A stretch of DNA of 64,000 nucleotides from positions 1 to 64,000 of the forward strand of contig JAKCPB010000337.1 of NCBI GenBank assembly GCA_021442155.1, read 5' to 3'. The position numbers were made by a program, and so were the translations under genes. The notes under the pieces are model-generated. The model worked only from the letters and a program-made list of their open reading frames with translations, did no database searches and was not told where the DNA came from. The DNA comes from Cymbidium sinense. Lineage: Eukaryota > Streptophyta > Magnoliopsida > Asparagales > Orchidaceae. Of the stretch, positions 1-16,032 are shown piece by piece (position 1 is the stretch's first letter; every line of letters starts with the position of its first letter).

Positions 1-3000
1 AATAAGTAAATAAGAAAACTAATAATAACTAATAAAATAACTAATAATAACTAACTAATAACTAATAAAATAATAATAAACTAATAACTTATAAATAATA
101 ATAAAAAATAACAAACCTATAAAAATAATAACTAAATAAAAAAAATAGAAAACTAAACTAAAACTAATAATAACTATAACTAACTAATAAATAACAAAAC
201 TAATAACCAAAAAAAAACTAGTAACTAAATAATAAGAATAAATAAATAACTAAAAAAACTAATAAACCAATAAGCTAATAAATAAAATTAACTAATAAAC
301 TAATAACCAATAAACTAAATACATAATAACTAAACCAACTAAACTAATAAAATAACTAAATAACCAACTAATAGAAAACCAATAACCAAAACCATAATAA
401 CTATAATAACCAATAATAACTACAATAAAATAACTAAACCAACTAAACTAATAACCACAAAATAATAAAACTAAAACAAATATCTAATAATAACTAAAAT
501 ATTTAATATTTAATAATAAAAATAACTAATAACAACTAATAACAACTATAACTAAACTAAACTAATAACTAACTAATAACTAATTAAAACTAATAATAAA
601 ATAAACCTAAAAAACTAAACTATACCTAATAAAATAATAAACTAATAACTAACTAAAATAATAATAATAATAATAATTAATAGCTAATAAACTAATTAAC
701 TAATAAATAATAATTATGAAATAACTAATAAACTAACTAACTAACTAATAAATAATAACTAATAATAATAAACTAAATAACTAAAAACTAATAAAACTAA
801 ATAATCTAACTCACTACAATAACTGATCCTAATAACTAACTAAAAACTAAATAACTAATAACTAAAAAACTAAATAACTAAACTAAAAAACTAAAAAACT
901 TAAACTAACTAATAAAAAACTAATAAACTAAACTAATAACTAAATAATAATAACTAATAAAACTAAATAACTAACTAACAAATAAAAAAACTAACTAATA
1001 ATAAATAACTAAATAAAAAACTAATAAAACTAATAAAAAACATAATAAACTAAACTAATAAAAATTACTAAATAAAATTAACTAATAACTTACCAAACCT
1101 AATAACTAAATAACTAAACTAATAAAAACTAACTAAATAACTAATAACTAAACTAACTAATAATAAAACTAACTAATAAAACTAATAATAACTAACTAAT
1201 AATAAAACAAATAATAAATAACTAAATTAAATAACTAAATAATAAAACCTAATAAACTAATAAAAAAACTAACTAACTAAAAAAATAAACCTCATAACTA
1301 AACTAAAAACTAACTTAATAATAAACCTAATAATAACAAATAATAAAACTAAAAAAATAAATAATAACTAATAATAATAATAAATAATAAATAATTATAA
1401 CTAATAACCAACTAACTATTAACTAATAATAACTAATAAATAAATAACCTAACTAAAACTAACTAACTAATAATAACTAACTAATAATAACTAATAAAAC
1501 TAATAAAACTAATAAAAAACTTAATAACTAATAATAATAAAACTAAAACTATAACTAAACTAATAAATAACCATAAAAACTAAAAAAAAATTAAAGAAAA
1601 AACTAATAACTAAACTAAATAACTAATAATAGCTAATTAAAACTAATAATAATAACTAACTAATAAAACTAAACTAACTAAAATAAATTAATAAACTAAT
1701 AATAACTTATAACTAAATAACTAAACTAAAAAAACTAATAAACTAAAATGTTTAACTAAAATAATAATAAGACTAATAAAACCCAAATACTAACAACTAA
1801 TAATAATGAACCCACTAATCATAAAAAACTAACTGATATCTAATAAATTAATAATAATAATAAACTAAAAAACTAACTAATAATAACTAAATAACTAGCT
1901 AACTTAAGAACTAAACTAATAATAACCAATAATAAAACCTAAGAAACTAAATAATAACTAAAACTAAACCTAACTAAAACTAATAACTAATAAATAATAA
2001 CTAACTAACTAATAACTAACTAAAATAACTAATAATAATAACTAACCAATAACTAATAATAACTAAATAACTAATAAAAAAATTAACTAAAACTAAACTA
2101 AATAACTAAATAATAAATAAACTAATAACTAATAACTAACTAATAAATAATAATAATAAATAGTAATAACATAATAATAACTAACTAATAAAACTAAAAT
2201 AACTAATTAATAACTAAATAATAAAACTAAACTAAACTAATAATTATAAATAATAACTAATAAATATTAACTAAAACTAATAACTATAATTAATAACCAA
2301 TAATAAATTAATAACCAATAATACACAAACAAATAATAAACATAATAAAAACTTATAAAATAAAATAACTAACAATAAAATAATAATAATAACTAACTCA
2401 TAAATAACTAAATAACTAATAAAAACTAATAATAATAAACCTAAAAAACTAACTAAAATAAATAAACTAAATTAACTATAATAACTAATAAAACAAACTA
2501 AAACTAATAAACTAAAACCTAATAAACTAATAATAACTAATAACTAATAAAAATAACTAAAACTAAACTAATAACTAATAACAAAACTAATAACTAATAA
2601 CTAAAAAAATAAAACTATTAAACTAACTAAATAAACTAATAAAATTAATAAAACTAAAATCAAAACAAATAATAACTAACTAATAATAATAGTAAATAAC
2701 TAACTAATAATAATAACTAAATAAATAACTAATAACTAACTAAAATAATAACTAATAAAACTAATAATAACTAACTAATAAACTAATAAAACTAATAATT
2801 AATAACTAACTAACTAAACTAATAAATAAAATTAAATAACTAAATTAACTAATAACTAAAAAACTAACTAATAATAACTAAAAACTAATAAACTAACTAA
2901 ATAACTAAACTAATAAACAAATAAACTAAACTAACTACTAGTAATAAAACTAAAACCAATTAATATAAATAAATAACTAATAAAACTAATAAACTAAAAT

Positions 3001-6000
3001 TAACTAAACTAATAACCAAGAAACCAACTAAACTAGCTAATCAAAACCAATAAAATAACTAATAACCAATAAACTAATAACCAAAAACTAAAAAACTAAA
3101 AAATACCTAACTAAAAAAACTAACCTAAAACTAACTAACTAATAACAAATAAACAATAACTAATAAACTAAATAAAAACTAAATAACCACTAATAACCAA
3201 TAATAAACTAAATAAATAACTACTAATAATAATTAACCAAAAACAAAAATAATAACTAATAAACTAATAATAATAAAATAATAACTAGCTAATAATAAAC
3301 AAAAGAATAACTAGCTAATAATAATCAAAAATAAATTAATAACTAACTAAATAATTAACTAATAATAACTAAATAACTAACTAATAAAACTAATTGAGCT
3401 AAAAACTAATAAAACTAATAAAATAAAGTAATAACTAATAGCTAAAACTAACCAATAACTAATAATAACTAAATAACTAATAATAAAACTAAACCTAATA
3501 ACTAAAATAATAAAACTAACAAATAAATAAAAACTAAAACTAATAATAATAATAATAACTAACTAACTATCTAATAAATAAAACTAAAAAAACTAAACAA
3601 AATAACTAAACTAATAATAAAACTAAGTTACTAATAAACTAATAACTAATAATAATTAATTAAACCAATAAATTAATAATAAAATAACTAACTAATAATA
3701 ATAAAACCAAATAAAAAATTAACTAAAAAATTAATAATAAACTAAATAATTAAAAATAAAAAACCAACTAACTAATACTAATAGAATAATAAACTAAAAC
3801 TAAATAAACTAAAAACTAATAAACTAATAAACTAATAAAATAACAAGTAACTAATAACTAATAAAAAGTAATTAACTAAAAATTAAATAACTAACTAATA
3901 ATTAATAAATTAATAAACTAATAACTAAACTAATAACTAAGCTAAAGAACTAATAACTAATAAAAACTAAACCTTATAACTAATAAAATAAATAAACTAA
4001 CTAATAATTAAACTAAAACTAACCTAACTAATAACTAATAATAAACTAAACTAACTAACTAATAAATAAACTAAAATTAATATCTAATAAACCTAATAAT
4101 AACTAAACAAACTAATAACTAATAATAACTAAACTAATAACTAATAAAACTAAACTAATAAATTACCAACTAAGAACTAATAACTAAAACTAATAGAAAC
4201 TAAAAGACCTAATAACTATAATTAACTAACTAATATAAATTAATAGCTAATAACTAATAACTATAACTATAACTAAAAAAACCAACTAAAACTAACCAAA
4301 ACTAAACAAAAACTAATAACCAATATAACCAATAACCAAAACTAAAACCTAATAAAACTAATAATAAAACTAATAACTAACTAACTAATAACTGATATTA
4401 ATAACTAACTAAACTAATAACTAATAATAACTTAACTAAAAACTAAACTAATAACTAATAAATAATAATAATAACTAAAAAAAATAACTAAAAAATAATA
4501 ACAAATAACTAATGACTAATAAACTAAATAAACTACAATAACTAACAAATAACTAATAAACTAATGACTATCTTGTAATAACTAATAATAATAATAAATA
4601 GCTAAACTAAATAACTAATAACTAATAATAATAACTAAAGTAAAAAAACTAATAAACCAAAAATAAAAACTAAAACTAACTAAAATAATTTCAACTAATA
4701 TTAAAATAACTAAAAACTAACTAACTAAACTAATAAAACAAACTAAAAATTATTAACTAACTAAAACTAATAAAATAAAAACTAAATAATAAAACTAACT
4801 AAAACTAACTAACTAAAACTAACTAACTAATAAATAAATAATTAATAACTGAACCTAATAAAACTAATAAACTAATAACTAACTAATAAACTAATAATAA
4901 TAAAAATAACTAACAAATAATAATAACTAATAAGAACTAAATAAAAATAACTAAAAAATAACTAATAAAAATAATAACTAAACTAATAATAATAACTAAT
5001 AAAATAATAAACTAATAACTAATAATAAAATAATTAAACTAAACTAAAACTAACTAACTAATAAACTAATAAAATAACTAAGTAATAAAACTAACTAAGA
5101 ACTAATAATAATAATAAAACTAAATAAACTATTTAAAAATAATATTGACTAACTAATAACTAACTAATAATAATAAACTAATAACTAATAATAACTAAAC
5201 TAAATTAATAACTAACAAAACATAAATAAATAACTAAAACTAAACCTAACACTAATAAAACTAATAACTAAATAACTAACTAATAATAACTAAAAGCTAA
5301 ACTAATGAATAAACTAACTAATAACTAATAAACTAAAACCTAAATAACTAATATACCAAAACTAATAAACTAAATAACTAAATAATAACTAACTAAACCT
5401 AATAACTTAAACCTAATAAAATAATAACTAAAACTAATAACTAACTAAACTAATAACTAAACTAATAAAACTAACTAATAATAAATAAAACTAAATAACT
5501 AACTAACTAATAAAAATAACTAATAAAACTAATAATAATAAACTAATAGACTAAAAAACTAAATAACCTAATAAAACTAACTAAACTAAACTAAAAAAAC
5601 TAATAAATAATAAACTAAAAATAAATAACTAAACTAATAACTAATAAATAATATAATTAATAATAAAAACTAAATAAAACTATCTAATAAATAACTAATA
5701 AACTAATAACTAAACTAACTAAAACTAACTAAACTAATAATAACTAACTAAAAACTAAATAAACTAGACTAAACTAATAATAACTAATAATAACTAACAA
5801 ATAATAAAACTAAATTAATAATTAATAAATTAATAATTAACTAATAATAAATAATAAAGTAATAACTAAATAAAACTAACTAAACTAAACCTAATAACTA
5901 ATAAAAATTAAAAAAACTAATAATAACTAACTAATAATAAAACTAAATAACTAAATAATAACCAATAAACTAATAAGCTAATAAACTAAAACTAATAACT

Positions 6001-9000
6001 AAACCTATTAACTAAGAAAACTAACTAACTAATAACTAAAACCTAATAAACTCATAACTAGATAATAAACTAACAAACTAATAAACTAATAATTAAATAA
6101 CTAACTAATAACTAATAAAACCTAATAATCTAAATAATAAAAATAATAAATAACTAATAAACTAATAACTAACTAAAACTAATAACTAATAACTAATAAC
6201 TAAAACTAATAGCTAAAGCTAAATATTAAAAACTAAACTAACTAAACAAATAAATAATAACTAAACTAATAACTAATTAAAACTAATTAAACCTAATAAC
6301 TAAACTAACTAAATAAATAAACTAATAACTATACTAATAATAAAAACTAGTAATTAAATAACTAATAATAATAATACCTAATAACTAAACTAACTAAATA
6401 ATAATAAATAATCTAAAAACCTAATAAAACTAAGAACTAATAACTAACTAAAAGAAGTAAACTAATAACTAATAATAAAAGTAATAATAACTAACTAAAA
6501 AACTAGAACTAATAAACTAATAACTAAACTAACTAATAACTAAAAACTAACTAAACTAACTAACAATAATAATTAACTAAAAGCAAAACTAATAAATAAT
6601 TAATAAATAAACTAATAATTAATAATAAATAAACTAATAACTAAATAGTAATAATAACTAATAATAATAACTAAAAAACTAAACTAATAACTAATAACTA
6701 AAAAAATAATAAATAAACTAATAAAACTAATAACTAAAACTAATAAAATTGATAAAAAAAACTACTAAATAACTAACTAGTAACTAAAACTAATAAAACT
6801 AACTAATAATAATAACTAAAATATTAACTAAAATACTAAATAAAATGAAACTAACAACTAAATAACTAATAATAATATCTAACTGACTAATAAAATAAAC
6901 TAATTATAAAACTAACTAAAACTCACTAATAATAATAACTAACTAAACTAATAACTAAATAACTAAATAACTAAGAAATAACTAATAAATAATAAATAAA
7001 TAACTAACTAAACTATAACTAATAACTAATAACTAATAAACTAATAAACTAATAACTAACTAATAACTAAACTAATAATAACTAATAACTAAAACTAATA
7101 ATAATATAATAATAACTAATAAAACTAATAACTAAATAATAATAATAATAATAACTAAAACTAACTAAATAATAAACTAAAAACTAACTAATAACTAACT
7201 AATAACTAATAAACTAAAACCAAATAAATAAACTAATAAAACTAATAAAACTAATAATAACTAAACTAATAACTAATAACTAATAACTAATAAATAATAA
7301 ATAATAACTAACTAAAACTAATAATAATAAACCTAATGAAACTAATAACTAATAATAATAAAACTAATAATAAAAATAATAATGAACTAATTGCTAATAA
7401 TAACTAAAAATAATAATGAATAACAAACTAATAATAATAACTAACTAATAGTAAAACTAATAACTAATAAACCTAATAATAACTAAACTAAAAACTAACA
7501 AATAATAACTAAACTAATAACTAATAAAAGCTAAATAAAAAACTTAAAAACTAATTAACTAATAACTAATAAATAATAATAAAAAGAACTAACTAAATAA
7601 ATAACCTAAAATAAATAATAACTAATAAAAAAATATAATAACTAACTAATAAAAACTAACTAAAGCTAATAGCTAATAATAACTAATAATAACTAAAATA
7701 ACTAATAACCAATAAAAACTAATAAACTAATGAACTAATAACTAATAATAAATAATAAACTAAACTAAATAACTAACTAATAATAATAACTAATAATAAT
7801 TAATAATGAATAAACTATAAAAAAACTAATAAACTAATAATAATTAATAATAATAAATAATTAACTAATAAATATAATAACTAATAATAATTGAACTAAT
7901 AAACTAATAAACTAATAACTAAATAAATGATTAATAAATTAATCACTAAAACTAACTAACCAATAATAACTAATAACTAAAAACTAATAATTAATAATAA
8001 CTAATAACTAATAAAAAAATAAAAATAACTAATAATAAACTAAATAACTAATAACTAAACTAATAAAACTAAACTAGTAAGCAATTAAAACTAATAAACT
8101 AATAAATAAACTAAAAAATAAATAACTAAACTAATAAACTAATAACTAACTAAATATTAAAAACTAATAACTAATAATAAACTAAAAAACTAACTAATAA
8201 AACTAACTAACTAAATAACTAACTAATAACTAATAAATAACTAATAATAACTAAACTAATAACTAATAAAAAAATAAACTAATAATTAATAATTAACTAA
8301 TAAAACTAATAATAAATAAATAACTAATATAACTAATAACTAATAAAAACTAACTAAAAAACTAATAACTAATAATAAATAAAATAAACTAATAATAATA
8401 ATAAACTAACTAAAAAAACTAAACTAATAAAATAAATAACTAATAACTAATAAATTAACTTACTAATAATAACTAATAACTAAAACTAATAATATTAATA
8501 AACCTAACTAATAACTAATAACTAAACTAATAAAACTAATAAACTAATACCAACTAACTAATAAATAATAACTAACTAACTAATAATAACTAATTAAAAC
8601 TAAACTAATAACTTTAACTAAAAACTACTAACTAACTAATAATAAGAAATAATAAACTAATAAAACTAAACTAATAATAATAAACTAATAATTAATAACT
8701 AATACTAATAACTAAATAACTAAAAACTAACTAAATTAATTAAAAATAAAAACTAATAAAAAACTTAAATAACTAAAACTAAATAAAATTAATAAACTAA
8801 TAATAATAACTACAATAATAATAAAAAACCAATAATAAATAATAATAACAATTAAAACTAAAAACTAATAACCTAATAATATTAATAACTAATTAATAAT
8901 AATTAAAAAACAAAACTAAACCTAATAAAAAACTAAAAAAATAATAAAACTAAAACTAAATAATAATAAACTAACTAATAAAACTAAGCTAATAAACTAA

Positions 9001-9324
9001 TAAACTAATAAAACTAAATAAATTAACTAAACTAATAAACTAAATAATAATAACTAAACTAATAAATACTAACTAACTAATAACTAACTAATAACTAAAT
9101 AATAAAATTAATAACTAATAAAAATTAAATTAAATAATAATAATATAAACAAATAAACTAAATAACTAATAAATAATAACAAAAATAATTATTAAACCAA
9201 TAATAAAAAAAACTAACTAAAACCAAAACCACTAATAAAACTAACTAACCAATAACCGATAACTAATAATTAATAATAACTAATAACTACACTAATAACC
9301 AACTAATACTAAAACTAATAAAAC
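1..9324 (+). repeat. CTAATAA-type degenerate low-complexity array, block A, first part
   Basis: Continuous irregular mixture of TAA, CTAA and CTAAA words, with G almost absent and T nearly confined to TAA. There is no fixed monomer, so this is not a classical satellite. Every reading frame is closed by TAA stops and I see no gene. Landmark words recur elsewhere in the same order: about 800-850 matches C at about 39650-39710 and B (inverted) at about 28700; the TGTTTAAC word near 1748 matches about 42067 and, inverted, about 26290; about 2390-2490 matches about 42710-42790 and, inverted, about 25500; about 5320-5430 matches B at about 22430-22540 inverted; about 7200-7600 matches about 45340-45700. 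The block is therefore an older copy of the same long sequence as B, C and D. Compared with B and C it lacks roughly 1.4 kb near 840-870. Confidence 0.9.
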
Positions 9325-12155
9325 TAATAAATATTAATAATAATAATAATAACTAAACTATTAATAATAAACTAATAAAACTAATAACTAACTAGTAACT
9401 AAACCTAAACCTAAACATAATAATAACTAAAACTAAAAACTAATAACTAATAACTAAATTAAAAACTAATAAAATTAAAACTAATAATAACAACTAAATA
9501 AACTAACTAACTAATAAACTAACAACTAATAACTAATAACTAACTAATAATAACTAATGAAACCTAATAACTAAATAACTAATAAAACTAAAATAAAATA
9601 AATAACTAACTAATAACCAATGATAATAAACTAAATAAACTAATAACTAAATAATAAAAAACTAATACCTAATAACTAACTAAAAAACTTAACTAATAAA
9701 CTAATAAAAAAATTAATTAATTAACTAACTAACCAATAAAAATAATAAATCTAATAAACCAATAATAAACTAATAAAACTAATAACTAATAATAACCTAA
9801 ACTAATAAACAAAAAAACCATATAACTAATAAACTAATAAACTAATAACAAAATAATAACTAAACTAATAATAATAATAATAATTACTAATAAAACTAAA
9901 ACTAACTAACTAATAAATAACTAATAAATAAACTAAATAACTAAACTAATAACTAATAAACTAAACTAATAACCAAAAAACTAATAACTAAACTAACTAA
10001 TAATAACTAAACTAATAACTAAATAATAACTAATAAACTAATAACCTAATAAAATAATAAAACTAATAATAACTAATAACTAAAACTAACTAATAACTAA
10101 TAAAATCTACTTATATGAACTAATAAAAAACTAAAAAACTAATAACTAAATAAAAACTAAAAATAATAAAACTAACTAAACAAATAAACTAATATCTAAT
10201 AATAACTAATAATAATAAAAATAAAATAAACTAACTAACTAATAAACTAATAATAATAAAAAATAAATAACTAAACTAATAAATTATAAAACTAACTAAA
10301 CTAACTAATAATAAAACCTAAAAACCAATAAACTAATAAACTAATATACTAAAACTAATAATAATAATAACTAAACTAAATAATTAATAAAACTAATAAA
10401 TAAATAACCTAACTAAAAACTAACCAATAATAACTAAAACTAATAATGGTAACTAACTAATAACTAATAAAAACTAAACTAATAAATAAGTAAACTAAAC
10501 CTAAAAACTAAACTAACTAACTAATAACTAAGTAAAAATTAATAAACTAATAACTAAAATAAATTAATAACTAATAAACTAATAACTAAACCTAATAACC
10601 TAATAAAACTAACTAAAACTAATAAAATAACTAATAAAATAACCTAATTAATAAACTAAAAAAATAACTAACTAATAACTAAAACTAAAATTAAAACTAA
10701 CTAATAACTAACTAAACTAAAAAAAATGAAACTAATAAATATTAATAATAAACTAATAATAACTAAACTATTAATAATAAACTAATAAAACTAATAACCA
10801 ACTAAGAATTCAAACCTAAACCCAAACATAATAATAACTAAAACTAAAAACTAATAACTAATAACTAAATTAAAAACTAATAAAATTAAAACTAATAATA
10901 ACAACTAAATAAACTAACTAACTAATAAACTAACAACTAATAACTAATAATAACTAACTAATAATAACTAATGAAACCTAATAACTAAATAACTAATAAA
11001 ACTAAAATAAAAATAAATAACTAACTAATAACTAATGATAATAAACTAAATAAACTAATAACTAATAAATAATAAAACTAATACCTAATAACTAACTAAA
11101 AAACTTAACTAATAAACTAATAATTAAAAAATTAATTAATTAACTAACTAACTAATAAAAATTAATAATAAATCTAATAAACTAATAATAAACTAATAAA
11201 ACTAATAACTAATAATATCCTAAACTAATAAACTAATAAAACTGATATAACTAATAAACTAATAAACTAATAACTAAATAATAACTAAATTAATTCTAAT
11301 AATAATAATAATTTCTAATAAAACTAATACAAACTAACTAATAAATAACTAATAAATAAACTAAATAACTAAACTAATAACTAATAAACTAAACTAATAA
11401 CCTAAAAACTAATAACTAAACTAACTAATAATAACTAAACTAATAAAATAATAACTAAATAATAACTAATAAACTAAAAAACTAATAAAAATAATAATAA
11501 CTAATAACTAAAACTAACTAATAACTAATAAAACCTAATTATATAAACTAATAATAAACTAAAAAACTAATAACTAAATAAAAACTAAAAAATAATAAAA
11601 CTAACTAAACAAATAAACTAATAACTAATAATAACTAATAATAATAAAAATAAACTAAACTAACTAACTAATAAAAACTAATAATAATAAACTAAATAAC
11701 TAAACTAATAAATTATAAAACTAACTAAACTAACTAATAATAAAACCTAAAAAAAACTAATAAACTAATATATAAAAAAAACTAATAATAATAATAACTA
11801 AACTAAATAATTAAAACTAATAAATAAATAACCTAACTAAAACTAACCAATAATAACTAAAACTAATAATGGTAACTAACTAATAACTAATAAAAACTAA
11901 ACTAATAAATAAGTAAACTAAACCTAAAAACTAAACTAACTAACTAATAACTAAGTAATAAAAATTAATAAACTAATAAATAAACTAAACTAATAATTAA
12001 TAAGCTAATAACTAAACCTAATAACCCAATAAAACTAACTAAAACTAATAAAAATAACTAATAAAATAACCTAATTAATAAACTAAAAAAATAACTAACT
12101 AATAACTAAAAACTAAAATTAAAACTAACTAATAACTAACTAAACTAAAAAAATG
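9325..12155 (+). repeat. 1.4-kb tandem duplication inside the CTAATAA array
   Basis: Two adjacent copies, about 9325-10731 and 10732-12155, with a period near 1.41 kb. Both start with AAATATTAATAATAA followed by a CTATTAATAATAAAC word, then carry CCTAAAC-rich text (about 9403 and 10812), the rare word AATGGTAAC (about 10445 and 11869), AAATAAGTAAAC, and end with AAAAAATGAA (about 10725 and 12152). Differences are mostly one-unit insertions or deletions and scattered substitutions. A related single copy lies in block C at about 47.4-48.7 kb, so the tandem doubling looks private to block A. Confidence 0.8.
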
Positions 12156-14698
12156 AACTAACAAAACTAAAAAACTAAAATTAATAACTAACTAATAACT
12201 AATAATAAACTAAATCTGACTATTAACTAAATAAATAAAATTAATAAAATGAATAATAATAATAACTAATAACTAAACTAAACCTAATAACTAAACTAAA
12301 ATACAAATTAAATAACTAACAAATAATAACTAAACTAATAACAATTAATAACTAACTAAACTAACTAAACTAATAAACTAATAAACTAACTAACTAAAAA
12401 AACTAATAAACTAATAACTAAATAAAATTAATAAAACTAATAAAACTAAACTAATGACTAACTAACTAAACTAATAACTAAAACTAATAAAACTAATAAA
12501 CTAATAAACTAACTAATAAAAACTACTAACTAACTAAACTAATAATAAACTAATAATAAACCTAAAAAACTAAACTAATAACTTAATAAATAAATAACTA
12601 ATTAATAATAACTAAACTAACTAATAATAAAAAAACTAATAACTAACTATACTAACTAACTAATAATTAATAATAACTAATAAATAATAACTAACAAAAT
12701 AACTAACTAAAAACTAATAATAATAATAATTAAATAATAATATAACTAAACATATAAACTAATAATAATTAATAAAACTAATAAACCAAATAACTAACTG
12801 AATAATTGATAATAAAATTAATAAATCTAAAACTAAACCTAAACTAATAAACTAAAACCTAATAAGTAAAATAAAACTAATAACTAATAAAACCTAAAAA
12901 ACAAAAAAAATTAATAAACTAATAAACTAATAATAAAAAACTAATAAAACTAACTAATAAATAACTAACTAAAACTAACACTAAACTAATAAACTTATAA
13001 AAACTAACTAACTAATAACCTAAACTAATAACTAAAAACTAACTAACTGATAATAACTAATAGCTAATAATAATAAACTAATAAATAACAAAACTAATAA
13101 TAATTAATCTAATAATTAAAAGTAATAACTAAATAACTAATTAAAAATTAAAATAATAAACTAATAAATTAATAATAAATTAATAAATAAACTAACTAAT
13201 AAACTAACTAAACTAATAATTAAACCTAATAATTAACAAAGTAAAACTAACTAATTATAACTAAACTAATAAAATAGTAAAAAGACTAATAAAAATAAAT
13301 AAACTAATAACTAATAACTAAATTAAAAACTAAATAATAATTAACTAACTAATAACTAATAATAAACTAATAAAATAACTAAACTAATAATAAATAATAA
13401 TAATAATAACTAACTAATAAAATTAAAAACTAATAAACTAATAACTAATAATAAAAACTAATAAAACTAATAACTAAAAAACTAATAAACCTAAAACAAA
13501 AACTAATAAACTAATAACTAAACTAACTAATAAAAAAATAATAAACTAAAACTAATAATCTAAACTAATAAACTAATAACAAATTAATAATAAACTAACT
13601 AACTAATAACTAATAAAACTAACTAAAAAACTAATAAAAAATAAAAAACTAATAATAATAACTAACTGATAACTAACTAACTAACTAATTAATTAATAAT
13701 AATAATTAACTAAACTAATATAACTAATAATAACTAACTAATAAAACTAATAACTAATAATAACTAATAATAAACTAATAAAATAATAACTAACTAATAA
13801 TAATAACTAATAAATAAATAAATAACTAACTAAAACTAACTAAAACTAAAAATTAAAAATTAATAACTAAACTAATAAATAATAATAATAAACCAAAAAA
13901 ATAATAAACTAATAAACTAAACTAATAACTAATAAATAATAACTAATAAAAATAACTAAACTAAATAATTAATAAAACCTAATAACTAAACTAATAAATT
14001 AATAAATAAAAAATTAATAATGAAACTAACTAATAATAATAACTAAAACTAATAACTGAAAACTAATAATAAAACTAACTATTGAACTAATAACTAAAAT
14101 AATAAATCAAACTAATAATAATAAATAACTTATAATAATAACTAACTAAGAAACTAAATAACTAACTAAAAACTAATAAAACTAAACTAACTAAACTAAT
14201 AACTAATATTCCTAAAAGCTAATAATAATAAACTAGTAACTATAATAACTAACTAATTAACTAGAAAACTAACTAATAATAAAAACTAATAACTAAAAAT
14301 AAATAAACTAATAACTAATAAACTAATAAACTAATAACTAAACTAATAATAACTAAGAACAAAATTAAGAAAACTAATAACTAATAAATAAACAAAAACT
14401 AGTAAAATTAATAATAATAAAATTGACTAATAATAACTAGTATAACTAATAAAAACCTAATAATAACTAAAAACTAATAAAACTAAATAACTAAATAACA
14501 AAAATAATAATAAATAATAAACTAACTAATTACTAAACTAATAATAAAGTAAGTAAATTAACTAAACCAAATAACTACAATAACTAACCAAATAACCAAC
14601 TAAATAAAAAATAATAACTAAACTAATAATTAAATAAACTAATAAACTAATAAACTAACTAACTAACTAACTAATACAACTAATAATAACTAAAAACT
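12156..14698 (+). repeat. CTAATAA-type array, segment also present at 18.8-21.2 kb
   Basis: Same low-complexity composition, no gene. The stretch from about 11990 to 14390 is repeated in direct orientation at about 18780-21190. Shared landmarks include ACTAATGACTAACTAACTAAAC (12451 and 19283 regions), the GAT-containing words with TTAATTAATTAAT (13690 and 20485 regions), and CTAAGAACAAAATT against CTAGAAACAAAATT (14352 and 21157 regions). The two copies have drifted by many small indels. Confidence 0.7.
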
Positions 14699-14720
14699 AA
14701 TAATAATAATAATAATAATA

Positions 14721-14751
<31 letters not shown>

Positions 14752-14771
14752 TAATAATAATAATAATAATA
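14699..14771 (+). repeat. (TAA)n microsatellite
   Basis: A run of TAA units, nearly pure apart from two slips (an AAATAA and an ATATAA junction). It stands out from the surrounding mixed TAA/CTAA text and suggests local replication slippage. Confidence 0.9.
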
Positions 14772-15090
14772 ACTAAGCTAATAAAACCTAATTACTAATA
14801 ATAATAACTAATAATAACTAATAAAAAACCAAAAAATAATAATAATAAACCAATACAACTAATAATAATAATAACAAAAAATAACTACTAATAATAAACT
14901 AATAACTAAACTAACTAACTAACTAATAATAATAACTAATAACTAATAATTAACTAAATAACTAATAATAACTAAACTAGTAATAATAATAAACTAATAA
15001 ATAATAAAACTAAAATAACAAATAAAACTAAGCCTAATAATAATAAAAAAAATAATAACTAACTAATAACTAACCTAATAAACAAAACTT
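14772..15090 (+). repeat. CTAATAA-type array between two microsatellites
   Basis: Low-complexity TAA/CTAA text as in the surrounding block. No gene or other element seen. Confidence 0.85.
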
Positions 15091-15092
15091 AA

Positions 15093-15171
<79 letters not shown>
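15091..15171 (+). repeat. Perfect (AAT)n microsatellite, about 27 units
   Basis: About 80 bases of uninterrupted AAT/TAA triplets, the longest pure triplet run in block A. Its purity inside a degenerate array implies recent slippage expansion or recent homogenisation. Confidence 0.95.
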
Positions 15172-15173
<2 letters not shown>

Positions 15174-16032
15174 TAATAACTATAACTAACTATTAAAATA
15201 AATAACTAACTAATAATAAACTAAAATCTAATAACTAATAAACTAAACTAACTAATAACTATCTAATATTAATAAAATAATGACTAATAAAACTAAACTA
15301 ATAACTAATAATAACTAATAAAAAATAAATAATAATATTAACTAACTAAACTAATTACTAATAATAACTAATAAAATAAAAACTAATAACTAATAACTAA
15401 TAAAAAACTTAATAATAATAATAACTATAATAACTAACTAATAACTAAATAACTAATAACTAACTAATAATAACTAAAAACTAAAACTAATAATAACTAA
15501 TAAAAACTAATAAATAACGAAAAAAAACTAATAAATAATAATAAAACTAATAACTAAATAAACTAATAACTAACTAATAAAACTAATAATAACTAACTAA
15601 TAATAATAACTAACTACACTAAATTAATAAAAAATAAACTAAATAACCTAACTAATAATAATAACTAACCAACTAACCAAAACTAATAATAAAACAAACC
15701 AATAAAAAACCTAATAAATAATAATAATAATAATTAAACTAATAATAACTAAATAATTAAACTAATAACTAATAACTAACTAATAATAAAAAACTAACTA
15801 AAAACTAATAATAATAACTAAATAAAAAAAGTAAACTAATAACTAATAACTAATAACTAATAAACAAATAAAACTAACTAATGATAAAACTAATAATAAC
15901 TAAAAACTAATAATAAAAATAATAATCAAAATCTAATAATAATAACTAAAAACTAATAATAATAAACTAATAAACTAAAACTAAAACTAAAACCTAAAAA
16001 ACTAATAAATAATAAACCAAATAATAACTAAT
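15172..16032 (+). repeat. CTAATAA-type array
   Basis: Mixed TAA/CTAA words, no gene. Nothing else is visible here. Confidence 0.85.
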
